A stretch of 64,000 bases of DNA from an uncultured Acidovorax sp. (lineage in GTDB: Bacteria > Pseudomonadota > Gammaproteobacteria > Burkholderiales > Burkholderiaceae_C): contig CAJYHL010000072.1 of NCBI GenBank assembly GCA_913774625.1, positions 1-64,000 of the forward strand, written 5' to 3'. Shown one piece after another: positions 18,946 through 27,951 of this stretch; positions within the stretch are counted from its first letter, which is position 1, and each line of letters starts with the position of its first letter. A program made the translations under genes and the position numbers. The notes below the pieces were generated by a model. It had not been told where the DNA came from. It searched no databases and worked only from the letters and a program-made list of their open reading frames with translations.

Positions 18946-20604
18946 TCACTGCTTGCGGATGTTCCAGTACACCTGGGCGCCGGCCGGCACCAGGCCGGTG
19001 ACGCCCTTGCGCACCGCCGCCGGCTGGCTGAACTGGCCCAGGGGCACGTGGGTCACGGTTTCGAAGGCGCGCAGCTGGGCGGCCTCGGCGAACTTCTTCT
19101 TGTCGGCGTCGGTGGTGGCGGTGGCGAACTGCTTCTTGATGGCTTCGAGCGTGGGGTCGTCCTGCCAGCCGAACCAGCCCTTGTCGCCCGTGGCGTTCAT
19201 CATCGACATGGTGATGGGGTTCAGGATGTCCGAAGCCGTCCAGGCGGTGAGGAAGGCGCTCCAGCCGCCGGCCGTGGGCGCGTCCTTGCGGGCGCGGCGG
19301 CTCACCAGGGTCTGCCAGTCCATGTTCTGCAGATCGACCTTGAAGCCGGCCTGCTCCAGCTGCTGCTTGGCCACCAGCGGCAGCTTGCCGATGGTGCCGT
19401 TCTCGGCCGGGCGCATCAGCACCACGGGCTCGCCCTTGTAGCCGGCCTCGGCCAGCAGGGCGCGGGCCTTCTGCGGGTTGGCGATGCCGGTGTATTCGCC
19501 CGTCTTGTCCGACTCGAACGGCGTGCCGCAGGGGAACATGCTCTTGCAGAAGCGCGTGAGGCCGGGCGCGCCCACCTGGGTGCGCAGGAAGGCCTCCTGC
19601 CCCAGCGCCAGCATGGCGGCGCGGCGGATCTTCTCGTTGTTGAACGGCGCGTGCAGGAAGTTGAAGCGCAGGATGAACTGGTTGCCCGCGGGCTGCGCAT
19701 CGACCAGCGCGATCTGCGGGTTGGCGCGCAGCACGGCGTACTGCTCGAACGCAGGCTGCTCCAGGATGTCGGCCTCGCCGTTGAGCAGCGCGTTGAGCTG
19801 CGTCTGCGCATCGCGGATGAAGAGCCATTCGACGCGATCGACGTACACGTTCTTGCCGCCGGCCGTGCCCGAAGGCGGCTCGGCGCGCGGCTTGTATTTC
19901 GTGTTCTTCACGAACACGGCCTTCTCGCCGGGCCGGAATTCGTCGGCCTTGAAGAGGTAGGGGCCGGAGCCTATGGTTTCCTTGACCTGCACGTCGCCGG
20001 GCGTTTCCGCCACGCGCCTGGGCATGATGAAGGGCACGTTGGACGAGGGCTTGCCCAGCGCCTCGGTCACCAGGCCGAAGGGGCTCTTCAGGCGCAGCAC
20101 GAAAGTCCTGGCGTCGGGCGTCTCGTATTGGCCGATGGCCTTGGCGAGCTGGTCGCCGAAGGTGTCGCGGCTGGCCCAGCGCTTGAGCGAGGCCACCACG
20201 TCCTCGCTGGTGACGGGCTTGCCGTCGCTGAACTCCAGCCCGTCGCGCAGCGTGAAGCTCCAGACCTTGCCGTCCGGCGACACCTTCCACTGGCTCACCA
20301 TCTGCGGCTGGATCTTGCCCTGCGCGTCGGTGCCGAACAGCGTGTCGTAGATCATGTAGCCGAAGTTGCGCGAGATGTAGGCGGTGGTCCAGATCGGGTC
20401 CAGCACCGTCATGTTCGACGCGGGAATGATGCGCAGCGTGCTGCCGCTGCCGCTGCTCGCGGCGTCGGCGCCGGTCTGCGCCGACGCGCCGGCCGGCAGG
20501 CTGCAGGCCAGCGCGGCCGTGACGAGGGCGCAGGCCCAGCGCGCGGCGCGCGCTGCGGCGCGGCGGCGGGCCGGCAGGGCGGGGGAGGACGGTTGGGTGT
20601 GCAT
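18946..20604 (-). CDS. Periplasmic peptide-binding protein (SBP family 5)
   Basis: A 552-residue exported protein, the first gene of the operon. It has a signal peptide (RAARWACALVTAALACSLPAGASAQ) and the family-5 features: LDPIWTTAYISRNFGYMIYD near the start, WSFTLRDGLEFSDGKPVTSEDV, and a large C-terminal lobe. Length suits dipeptide, oligopeptide or glutathione binding proteins. It captures the substrate in the periplasm for the two permeases and fused ATPase encoded below. The start at 20604 is preceded by a GGAAGCCCC run (weak SD). A divergent MocR regulator begins about 200 bases away and probably controls it. Confidence 0.92.
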   Translation of the reverse strand: MHTQPSSPALPARRRAAARAARWACALVTAALACSLPAGASAQTGADAASSGSGSTLRIIPASNMTVLDPIWTTAYISRNFGYMIYDTLFGTDAQGKIQPQMVSQWKVSPDGKVWSFTLRDGLEFSDGKPVTSEDVVASLKRWASRDTFGDQLAKAIGQYETPDARTFVLRLKSPFGLVTEALGKPSSNVPFIMPRRVAETPGDVQVKETIGSGPYLFKADEFRPGEKAVFVKNTKYKPRAEPPSGTAGGKNVYVDRVEWLFIRDAQTQLNALLNGEADILEQPAFEQYAVLRANPQIALVDAQPAGNQFILRFNFLHAPFNNEKIRRAAMLALGQEAFLRTQVGAPGLTRFCKSMFPCGTPFESDKTGEYTGIANPQKARALLAEAGYKGEPVVLMRPAENGTIGKLPLVAKQQLEQAGFKVDLQNMDWQTLVSRRARKDAPTAGGWSAFLTAWTASDILNPITMSMMNATGDKGWFGWQDDPTLEAIKKQFATATTDADKKKFAEAAQLRAFETVTHVPLGQFSQPAAVRKGVTGLVPAGAQVYWNIRKQ

Positions 20605-20809
20605 ACGGGGCTTCCTGGGTGGCGGTTTCGGGCCGGATCGAAGGCGGCTGCCTGGACGCTATTGAGGCATCGAAAGCGCGAAATGTGTATGTACAGTTGG
20701 CAAGGCCTGTTGTAGAACAGTTGCCGCTGCGCCCTGTTTTGGGGCCCAGCCGCGCACAGCTTGCGTGCATCGCCTGGCCTCACGCCCCCGCCTACCGTTC
20801 AAGCCCGCC

Positions 20810-22225
20810 ATGTTCCCCATCGACCCCCAAAGCTCCCAGCCGCTGGTGCGGCAGGTGTACGACGCCCTGCTGGCCGACATCGCCACCGGCCGCCGGCCCG
20901 CCGGCGAGCGCCTGCCCTCGGTGCGCAAGCTGGCGCAGGCCTGCGGCATCAGCACCATGACCGCCACCAACGCCTACCAGCGGCTGGTGGCCGAAGGCCA
21001 TGTGGAGGCGCGCCCGGCCAGCGGCTACTACGTGGCCGCGCTGCCGGTGGACCGGGCGCAGCTCCGCCGCCCGTTCCAGGGGCGCACCTCGGTGGATTCG
21101 CTCTGGCTGCTCAAGCACGTGTACGAGGACGACCGCGCGCTGCGCAACGCCGGCTGCGGCTGGATTCCGCCCGAATGGCTCTATGCCGACGGCATGCGGC
21201 GGGCCATGGCGGCGCTGGCGCGCAAGGCGCCCACGGGCCTGGCCCGCTACGGCACGCCCTACGGCTACCTGCCGCTGCGCCAGCAGATCCAGACCCTGCT
21301 GGGCCAGCGCGGCATCGAGGCCGCGCCGCACCAGATCGTGATGACGCACGGCGCATCGCAGGCGCTGCTGCTGGTCGCCAAATGCCTGCTGCAGCCCGGC
21401 GACGTGGTGCTGGTGGACGAGCCCGGCTCCACCAACCTCTTCGCCATGCTGCGCTCCATGGGCCTGAAGCTGGTGGGCGTGGAGCGCACGCTGCAGGGCC
21501 CCAGCCTGGCGGCCCTGCAGTCGCTGCAGCAGCGCCACCGGGCCAAGGCCTTCTTCACCACCTCCAACCTGCACAACCCCACGGGCAGCCAGATCAGCCC
21601 CGCCGTGGCCTACCAGCTGCTGCGCCTGGCCGAGCAGATGGACTTCACCCTGGTGGACAACGAAGCCATGGCCGGGCTGGAGCCGCCCGGCTCCACCTGC
21701 CTGGCGCGGCTGGACCAGCTGCGCCGCGTGATCCACGTGGGCAGCTTCTCCAAGACCGTCTCGCCCAGCCTGCGCGTGGGCTTCGTGGCCTGCAGCGAGG
21801 AGATGGGCGAGAAGATCATCTTCCAGAAGATGGTCAGCAGCCTGACCACGTCGGAGCTGAACGAGAAGCTGCTGCTGGCCGTGCTGGTGGACGGCCACTA
21901 CCGCACCCACCTGCAGCGCCTGGCCGAGCGGCTGCAGCAGGCGCAGCAGGCCGTCTGCCGGGGCCTGCAGGCCGCGGGCATGCAGCTCTTCATGGAGCCG
22001 GCGGGCGGCCCCTTCCTGTGGGCCCGCTTCGGGCAGGGCGACGTGGACATGCGCGCCCTGGCGCAGCGCGCCATCGCCCACGGCTTCCTGCTGGCGCCGG
22101 GCGACCTCTTTCGCAGCGACCTGCGGCCCGCGCCCTGGCTGCGCTTCAACGTCGGCTATGCCGACGACGCGCAGCTCTACCGCTTCCTGGAGCGCGAGGC
22201 GCGGGCGCTGCGGGTGCAGGCATGA
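20810..22225 (+). CDS. MocR-type regulator (GntR winged helix plus aminotransferase fold)
   Basis: A 471-residue protein: winged helix-turn-helix at about 1-80 (LVRQVYDALLADIATGRRPA, ERLPSVRKLAQACGIS, ATNAYQRLVAEGHVEARPAS), a linker, then a fold-type I aminotransferase-like domain. PLP-site features are HNPTGSQ, VDNEA and the Lys in HVGSFSKTVSPSLRVGF. MocR proteins use PLP or an amino-acid adduct as signal, not for catalysis. It is divergent from the peptide-importer operon, with about 200 bases between starts, so it likely controls that operon and itself. Start 20810 (MFPIDPQSSQPLVRQ) begins right at the domain; a frame from 20765 is less likely. Confidence 0.88.
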   Translation: MFPIDPQSSQPLVRQVYDALLADIATGRRPAGERLPSVRKLAQACGISTMTATNAYQRLVAEGHVEARPASGYYVAALPVDRAQLRRPFQGRTSVDSLWLLKHVYEDDRALRNAGCGWIPPEWLYADGMRRAMAALARKAPTGLARYGTPYGYLPLRQQIQTLLGQRGIEAAPHQIVMTHGASQALLLVAKCLLQPGDVVLVDEPGSTNLFAMLRSMGLKLVGVERTLQGPSLAALQSLQQRHRAKAFFTTSNLHNPTGSQISPAVAYQLLRLAEQMDFTLVDNEAMAGLEPPGSTCLARLDQLRRVIHVGSFSKTVSPSLRVGFVACSEEMGEKIIFQKMVSSLTTSELNEKLLLAVLVDGHYRTHLQRLAERLQQAQQAVCRGLQAAGMQLFMEPAGGPFLWARFGQGDVDMRALAQRAIAHGFLLAPGDLFRSDLRPAPWLRFNVGYADDAQLYRFLEREARALRVQA

Positions 22226-22233
22226 GCCCGGGT

Positions 22234-22256
22234 GGTGCTATTCAATAAATAGCGCC
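22234..22256. terminator. Stem-loop after the MocR gene
   Basis: GGTGCTATT and AATAGCGCC pair across a CAATA loop, nine pairs with one G-U. It starts nine bases after the MocR stop. A strong U-tract is lacking, so it may be a weak or bidirectional terminator serving this gene and the convergent TonB-receptor gene. Confidence 0.5.
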
Positions 22257-22341
22257 ATACCCTTATGGGGAAATGGTTACAGGCCGGAATGCCTGGAATT
22301 CCTGCAGCCCGGCGCGCACCTTCAGCGCATCGGCACCGGCA

Positions 22342-24519
22342 TCAGAAGCTGTGCTGCAGCCCCGCCACCACCTGCCGGCCCAGGCCGGGAACAACCGCAA
22401 TGGCGTTCCACGAGGCGGCGGCATAGTGTTTGTCGAAGAGGTTGTGCACGTCCAGCGTCAGGCGCGTGCGCGGATCGAGTTGCCAGTAGGCCGTCACGCG
22501 TGCCGTGGTGTAGCCGGGCAGGCGGTAGGTGTCGTTGGCCGTGGCGGTGCGCTCGCCCACGTACACCAGGCCGCCGCCCACGCCATAGCGCCCGCCCGAG
22601 GCCAGGCGGTCTTCGCGGATGGCGAAGAGGCCGCCGCTCACGCGCGGGATGCCCAGCAGGCGCTTGCCCAGCAGAGTCTTGTCGTTGTCGCGCAGCACTT
22701 CGGTGTCGGTATACGCGGCGTTGGCCGTCAGGCGCCAGTGGGCATCAAGCTTGCCGGACATGTCGGCCTCGATGCCGCGGCTGCGCACCTCGCCCGCCGC
22801 CACGCTGAAGTTGGCGTTGTTCGGGTTCGGGTCCCGCGTGAGCACGTTGGTCTTGCGGATGTCGAATACGGCCATGGAGGCGATCAGGCGCTGGTCGGGC
22901 GACTGCCACTTGGCACCGGCTTCCCAGGCCTTGCCCTCCTGCGGATCAAAGGACTTGCCCGACGCATCGACGCCGGCGTTAGGACGGAAAGAGCGGCCGT
23001 AGGAGACATAGACCGAGCTGTCCGGCGTGAGCATGTAGCTCAGACCGACGCGCGGGGTCGTGGACGAATGCTGCTGGTTCTGGCGCGTATTCGTCATCCA
23101 GTTGACGAAGTCCTCGTGGAAGCGGTCGAAGCGCAAACCGGCCAGCAGCTTCCAGCGAGCCGTAAGGTCGATCTGGTCCTGCAGAAAGAGGCCCGTGGCG
23201 CGCAGGCGGTCATCCTGCAGATAGCCCTGCCCTAGCGGGGTGTGCGGCACGTTGCCATAGACGGGGTTGTAGATGTCGATGGGGTACTTTCCAGCCGAAT
23301 AGCGGATGTCCTGGCCCATGTAGAGACGCCACGACTCCAGACCCGCCAACACCGTATGGCGCAAGCCCCCCGTACTGAACTTGCCCTCCAACTCGGCTTG
23401 CAGCGATGCATCCCGCGACGGCAGGCTACGCCAGCTGTCGGTACGCGACAGCGTGCGCCCGTCGGCGCCCAGCAAACCGATCTGTCCCGTGCCGAAGTCC
23501 ACGGCATTGCCGTACAGCTCGGTTTCACGGTAAGAAGCGCCTACGCGCGTGCGCCAGCCGCTGCCCAGGTCGTGGTCCAGCGTGAGCTGATGCGTGTCGC
23601 CATTGACGTGCAGATTGCCACGGTCGGGCTCCTGCAGGAAGCGGTCCGCCGGCAGGGCCAGCGCGTTGCCGTTCACCTGGACGGTGCCCCGGTCCAGCGG
23701 CGTGCGGATGCGGATGAACTCGGCCTCGTACTGCAGCACCGTGCTGTCGCCCAGCGTCCAGGCGAAGGCCGGGGCGACCACGTACTTGTGGTTGTCCACC
23801 AGGCTGGTGCGGCTGGCGCCGTCCTCGGCCGCCACGTTCAGGCGGTAGGCGAGGTTCTGCGAAATGGGGCCGGTCGTGTCCAGCGTGGCGCGGCGCATGC
23901 CCAGCGTGCCCACTTCCAGGCCGGCCTTGTGCGATGCGGTGAACTGCGGCTTCTTGGTGACGATGTTGAGCGTGCCGCCGGGCTCGCTGCTGCCGTAGAG
24001 CGCGGCGGCCGGGCCCTTGAGGAACTCCACCCGCTCCACCGTCGCCATGTCGCGCATGGGGCCATAGCCCCGGCCGGAGGCGAAGCCGTTGAGCAGCGAG
24101 CCGCCGTCGGTGTTGCTGAAGCCGCGGATGGCGTAGTTGTCCCAGGTGCCGCCGAAGTCATTGAGGCGCGTGACGCCGCTCACGAAGTCCACCGTATCCG
24201 CCAGGCGCGTGGCGCCCAGGTCTTCGATCAGCTGCTGGGGCACCACGCGCACCGCCTGCGGGGTTTCGATCAAGGGCGTGTCGGTACGGGTGGCGGCCGT
24301 GTTGCGCTGCGCGCCCTGGTAGCCGGTGGAGGCATCGGCGGCGTCCTGCACGCGCACTTCGTTCAGCGTGGCGGTGGGGGCGGCGGCGTCGGCAGCGGCC
24401 TCCGCCGCGTGGGCCGCGCCCTGCGCGGCCAGCAGGGCCGTGAGCGCCAGCACGGCCTGCGCCAGCGGGGCGCGGCGGGGAGCGAACGAAAACGGGGAAG
24501 ACGGCGAGAAAGCAGGCAT
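22342..24519 (-). CDS. TonB-dependent siderophore receptor
   Basis: A 725-residue outer-membrane receptor. It has a signal peptide (LAQAVLALTALLAAQGAAHA), then a plug domain (about 55-190: ETPQAVRVVPQQLIEDLGA, AIRGFSNTDGG, ALYGSSEPGGTLNIVTKKP), then a 22-strand barrel ending in GLGRQVVAGLQHSF with the terminal Phe. The plug sequence pattern is that of ferric-siderophore receptors such as the FhuA/FoxA class. A Fur-like box lies about 150 bases upstream, which supports iron-starvation control. No siderophore biosynthesis or periplasmic iron transporter genes are beside it, so it probably takes up a foreign siderophore. The ligand cannot be read from sequence. Confidence 0.92.
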   Translation of the reverse strand: MPAFSPSSPFSFAPRRAPLAQAVLALTALLAAQGAAHAAEAAADAAAPTATLNEVRVQDAADASTGYQGAQRNTAATRTDTPLIETPQAVRVVPQQLIEDLGATRLADTVDFVSGVTRLNDFGGTWDNYAIRGFSNTDGGSLLNGFASGRGYGPMRDMATVERVEFLKGPAAALYGSSEPGGTLNIVTKKPQFTASHKAGLEVGTLGMRRATLDTTGPISQNLAYRLNVAAEDGASRTSLVDNHKYVVAPAFAWTLGDSTVLQYEAEFIRIRTPLDRGTVQVNGNALALPADRFLQEPDRGNLHVNGDTHQLTLDHDLGSGWRTRVGASYRETELYGNAVDFGTGQIGLLGADGRTLSRTDSWRSLPSRDASLQAELEGKFSTGGLRHTVLAGLESWRLYMGQDIRYSAGKYPIDIYNPVYGNVPHTPLGQGYLQDDRLRATGLFLQDQIDLTARWKLLAGLRFDRFHEDFVNWMTNTRQNQQHSSTTPRVGLSYMLTPDSSVYVSYGRSFRPNAGVDASGKSFDPQEGKAWEAGAKWQSPDQRLIASMAVFDIRKTNVLTRDPNPNNANFSVAAGEVRSRGIEADMSGKLDAHWRLTANAAYTDTEVLRDNDKTLLGKRLLGIPRVSGGLFAIREDRLASGGRYGVGGGLVYVGERTATANDTYRLPGYTTARVTAYWQLDPRTRLTLDVHNLFDKHYAAASWNAIAVVPGLGRQVVAGLQHSF

Positions 24520-24837
24520 GGGAGGAAGGCGAAAGCAACAGGCCGGGTGGCTCCGGCCCGGGTGGGCAGAGGAAAGAGATGGCGGAAGCCGCGTTCAGCG
24601 CGGATCGGTGCGAAGACGGCAGGCACTCCACCGATGCGTGAAGCGGCCGAACTGTAACACCATGTTGAGAACCAGTCTCATTCTCTGTCGCATTCCTGCT
24701 ACGTGATGCGGGGTTGACGCACTCTTGTCTTTCATCCCTCTTAGGTCAACGCTAGCTCTTTGACTCTGCGACGAAATGTGGTGACGGCGGTGGCCACGAA
24801 GATGGTCGTGACGGCAACATGAGGTCTTATCAACTCA
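24520..24837. other. Intergenic region between the TonB receptor and a small gene
   Basis: About 320 bases between divergent genes. It holds the Fur-like site near 24665-24685, described separately, and probably the receptor promoter. From about 24750 (ACGAAATGTGGTGACGG...) I see no coding frame, repeat or hairpin of note. Confidence 0.45.
24665..24685 (-). promoter_or_regulatory. Fur-box-like operator before the siderophore receptor
   Basis: The palindromic core TGAGAACCAGTCTCA, extended by TTCTC on one side, resembles the GAGAATnATTCTC-type iron boxes of beta- and gammaproteobacteria. It lies about 150 bases before the receptor start, where Fur-Fe2+ would repress transcription. Seen by eye only, with no score. 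Confidence 0.5.
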
Positions 24838-24849
24838 ATGAGGCCAAAT

Positions 24850-25128
24850 ATGTCCAACGTCCTTTCAGAGGATGACCTCCGCCACAAGCTCATCAACTTG
24901 CTCAAGGAAGATGAGCGTACTCATAACAGTCTCGCGGAGTGCCATAGCTGTCTGTGGTTCGACAAGCATCCCCACGTCATTTCTGGCCCTAACTGGGCGA
25001 TCGCCAGATCTGAGCAGCTCGAGCGGCTTCCCGTAGAGGTGCAAGCCGCAATGAGGGACGCGGAACTCGCAATGCAAGCGGAACATCAGTTGGGACTCAT
25101 GCCACTTGGGCTATCAACTACCAGCTAG
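24850..25128 (+). CDS. Small hypothetical protein
   Basis: A 92-residue soluble protein (MSNVLSEDDLRHKLINLLKE...), rich in charged residues. It has one Cys-Ser-Cys pair in AECHSCLWFDKHPH, flanked by His, which could bind a metal. I recognise no family. The ATG at 24850 is preferred, and an in-frame ATG 12 bases upstream is possible. Codon use is less GC-biased than its neighbours, and it sits alone between a TonB receptor and a convergent LysR gene, so it may be a recent arrival. No function assigned. Confidence 0.45.
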   Translation: MSNVLSEDDLRHKLINLLKEDERTHNSLAECHSCLWFDKHPHVISGPNWAIARSEQLERLPVEVQAAMRDAELAMQAEHQLGLMPLGLSTTS

Positions 25129-25168
25129 TTCCCAGCCTGACACGCAGCAAGCAATACACATCGATCAC

Positions 25169-26071
25169 TCATTCCTGTGCCTTCTCGCTCCCCCGCTGCA
25201 GCCATTCCACGAAGCGCCGTGCCCCCAGCCCCAGCGGCCTTTCCTTGGACCAGACCACGTCCACCCACAGCTTCACGCCATTGCTCAGGTTGTCGAAGGG
25301 CATCTCCACCAGGGTGCCGGCGTGAATGCGCGGGTCCACCAGTTCGCGCGGCTGCCAGCCCCAGCCCAGGCCGGCTTCGATCAGGCTCAGGGCGGCCAGG
25401 TGGTTGTCGGTGCGCCAGTGGTGGCGGGCGAAGACGAAGCGCGGATCGGTCTGCGCCAGGTCGCGGCCGGCCACGACGATCTGGCGCGTGGTGGTGAGGT
25501 GGACCTCGCTGAGCGGCGCGCCGGCGGCGGCCTGCATCACCGGGTGCTGGGGCGCGATGACGGCCACCAGGGTTTCGCTGCCCACTTCCTGGAAGCCCTC
25601 GCGTCCGTCGATGCTGGGGCGTTCGAACACCAGCGCGAGCTGGGCGCGGCCGGCGTGCAGCAGGGCCATGGCGTCGGCCTGCGGGGCGGCCAGCACCTCG
25701 ACCTGCAGCAGGGGGTAGTCGGCGGTGAGGGCGGCCAGCGCCTCGGTCCAGGGGCCGGCCAGCAGCTCGGGCGCGATGGCGATGGTCAGGCGCTCCTCCA
25801 GCCCCTGGGTGAGCGCCAGGGCCTGGGCGTTGAGCTGGCGCAGCTGCGCGCCCAGCAGCCGGGCCTGCGGCTCCAGCGCCCGGGCGGCAGCGGTGGGCCT
25901 GGGCTCGCGCCCGCTGCGGTCGAAGAGCTGCACGGCAAGCTCTGCCTCCAGGTGGGCGATGGTCATGCTCACGGCCGAGGGCACGCGCGACAGGGCCCGG
26001 GCGGCGGAGGAGAAGGAGCCGTGGTCCAGCACGGCCAGGAAGACGTTGACGCTGTCCGATGTGAAAGCCAT
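25169..26071 (-). CDS. LysR-family transcriptional regulator
   Basis: A 300-residue regulator: winged helix-turn-helix at about 1-60 (VNVFLAVLDHGSFSSAARAL, SMTIAHLEAELAVQLFDRSG) and a periplasmic-binding-like effector domain from about 90 to 295 (LTIAIAPELLAGPW...). It is divergent from the PACE exporter gene with only 73 bases between starts, the classic layout of a LysR protein controlling its neighbour. Effector molecule unknown. Confidence 0.9.
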   Translation of the reverse strand: MAFTSDSVNVFLAVLDHGSFSSAARALSRVPSAVSMTIAHLEAELAVQLFDRSGREPRPTAAARALEPQARLLGAQLRQLNAQALALTQGLEERLTIAIAPELLAGPWTEALAALTADYPLLQVEVLAAPQADAMALLHAGRAQLALVFERPSIDGREGFQEVGSETLVAVIAPQHPVMQAAAGAPLSEVHLTTTRQIVVAGRDLAQTDPRFVFARHHWRTDNHLAALSLIEAGLGWGWQPRELVDPRIHAGTLVEMPFDNLSNGVKLWVDVVWSKERPLGLGARRFVEWLQRGSEKAQE

Positions 26072-26144
26072 GGCGGGCTTTCTATCAGAAAAACTGAAAC
26101 AAGCTGACTTTATCCATCAGCAAGACGCACATACAGTGCGGCCC

Positions 26145-26654
26145 ATGACGTTCTCCACCTCCACCCCTTCGACTTCGTCCTCGTCCGTATCCGCCGCCCC
26201 TGGCGTGCAGGCGCAGCGCCCGGCCACCGGACTGCAGGGCCCCTGGCGCCGGGTGGTCTATGTGGCGCTCTACGAGCTGATCGCCATCGGCTTCGCCACC
26301 TTCGGCATGGCGGCAGCCACCGGGCAGGGCGTGGGCAGCTCCGGCGCCGTGGCGGTGGCCTGCTCGGTGGTGGCCGTCTTCTGGAACATGCTCTTCAACG
26401 GGCTCTTCGAGCGCTGGGAGGCCCGCCAGCCCACCCGCGGCCGCAGCCTGGGCCGCCGCTTGGCGCATGCGCTGGGCTTCGAAGGCGGGCTGGCGCTGAT
26501 CCTGGTGCCGCTGATCGCATGGATGCTGGACGTGAGCCTGTGGCAAGCCCTGGTGATGGACATGGGCCTGCTGCTCTTCTTCCTGGTCTATACCTTCGTC
26601 TTCAACTGGAGCTTCGACCGGGTGTTCGGGCTGCCGGCCTCGGCTCGGGGCTGA
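26145..26654 (+). CDS. PACE-family multidrug/biguanide efflux protein
   Basis: A 169-residue inner-membrane protein with two bacterial transmembrane-pair (BTP) repeats: VVYVALYELIAIGFATFGMA with a Glu in helix 1, WNMLFNGLFERWEAR at the end of the first repeat, and FFLVYTFVFNWSFDRVFG at the end of the second. The paired W-N-x-x-F/Y-N motifs and short length are diagnostic of PACE (AceI-like) exporters, which remove chlorhexidine, acriflavine or polyamine-like cations using the proton gradient. The N-terminal 35 residues are Ser/Thr/Pro-rich and unusual. A divergent LysR gene probably regulates it. The first ATG at 26145 was chosen, but a later start is possible. Confidence 0.82.
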   Translation: MTFSTSTPSTSSSSVSAAPGVQAQRPATGLQGPWRRVVYVALYELIAIGFATFGMAAATGQGVGSSGAVAVACSVVAVFWNMLFNGLFERWEARQPTRGRSLGRRLAHALGFEGGLALILVPLIAWMLDVSLWQALVMDMGLLLFFLVYTFVFNWSFDRVFGLPASARG

Positions 26655-26674
26655 GGCACGGCCCCGTCGCCGGC

Positions 26675-27697
26675 CTACCGCTTGGGAAAAGGCGGCACGG
26701 CAGGGGCGGGTCTGGCACTGGGCACCGCCTGCTGCGTGGTCACCAGCCAGATGCCCCAGCACACCAGCACCAGCGCGGCGGCGTTGCGCCATTCCAGGAT
26801 GCTTTCGCCCAGGAACAGGGCCGAGAGCAGCGCGCCGAACACCGGAATCATGAAATTGAAGGCAGTGATGAGGCTCACCCGGTTGTGCTTGAGCAGCAGG
26901 CTCCAGATCGAAATCGCCAGCGCCGACAGCAGCGCCATGTAGCCCAGCAGCGCCGACGAGGCCGGCGTGACGCGCCCCAGCGAGCCGCCCAGCGCATAGC
27001 CCGCCGCCAGCAGCACGGCGCCACCCACCACCAGCTGCCAGCCGGTCATGGCGACCGGGTCCATGTGCTGCGAGATGCGCTTGCCGTAGATGCCGCCCAC
27101 GGCCAGCACCAGCGCGGCGATGACCACGAAGCCTTCGCCCAGCAGCGTGAATTCCACGCCCGCCAGCCCCCCGCCCAGGCCGCCCAGGTTGACCACCATC
27201 ACGCCCACGAAGCCCGCGCCGCAGCCCAGCGACTTGCGCCAGGTGAGCCGGTCGTTGTGATAGAGCCAGTGCGCCAGCAGCACGCTGAAGAAGGTGCTGG
27301 TGGCGTTCATGATCGAGGCCTTCACGCCCGTGGTGTGCGCCAGGCCGATGTAGAAGAACACGTACTGCACGCTGGTCTGCAGCAGGCCCAGCACCACCAG
27401 CTGGCGCCACACTGCGGGCGGCCAGCCGCCCAGGCGCCGGCCGGTGGCCGCGCCCCAGGCCAGCAGCAGCGCGCCCGCCGCCAGGAAGCGCCATCCGGCG
27501 AACACCAGCTTGGACGGGATGTCGTCGCCCGCGATGCCCAGCAGCGCATAGCCCGACTTGATGGCCGGGAACGAGCTGCCCCAGAGCAGGCAGCACAGCA
27601 GCGCCAGCGCGAACACGGTGCCGCGCCGGGTGAAGGCAGAGGCGCTTGCGGAAGAAGGGGCAGAAGAAACGGCGGAGGACACGGCAGGCGCTTTCAA
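26675..27697 (-). CDS. EamA-type (DMT) transporter
   Basis: A 340-residue inner-membrane protein with about ten transmembrane segments in two EamA repeats. Examples are LALLCCLLWGSSFPAIKSGY at the first helix, a family hallmark, and LLSALAISIWSLLLKHNRVSL in the second half. DMT proteins of this type export amino acids, purines or other metabolites. Substrate cannot be told. Convergent with the PACE gene, 20 bases between stops. The C-terminus ends in a Pro-rich cytosolic tail. Confidence 0.85.
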   Translation of the reverse strand: MKAPAVSSAVSSAPSSASASAFTRRGTVFALALLCCLLWGSSFPAIKSGYALLGIAGDDIPSKLVFAGWRFLAAGALLLAWGAATGRRLGGWPPAVWRQLVVLGLLQTSVQYVFFYIGLAHTTGVKASIMNATSTFFSVLLAHWLYHNDRLTWRKSLGCGAGFVGVMVVNLGGLGGGLAGVEFTLLGEGFVVIAALVLAVGGIYGKRISQHMDPVAMTGWQLVVGGAVLLAAGYALGGSLGRVTPASSALLGYMALLSALAISIWSLLLKHNRVSLITAFNFMIPVFGALLSALFLGESILEWRNAAALVLVCWGIWLVTTQQAVPSARPAPAVPPFPKR

Positions 27698-27951
27698 GCG
27701 GGGTACACAGGCCCCGGGGTGGAGGCATTCTAGGCAGTGGTACGACGACTGCCTGTCGCCAGCAGGCGGACGGCGTCCCCCGCGTCCTGGGTGCCGATCA
27801 TCTCGAATGCTACGTTTCCGATAGCATCACGCCCCGATGGAAAGGGGGCTGCATGCCGCATGCGTACCAGCCCCCCGAAGCCCCCCGGCCGCCCCAGCCC
27901 TGTGGCACCATGCGCGCGCCGCATCCCCCACCCCGACAGGAACTGGCCGCC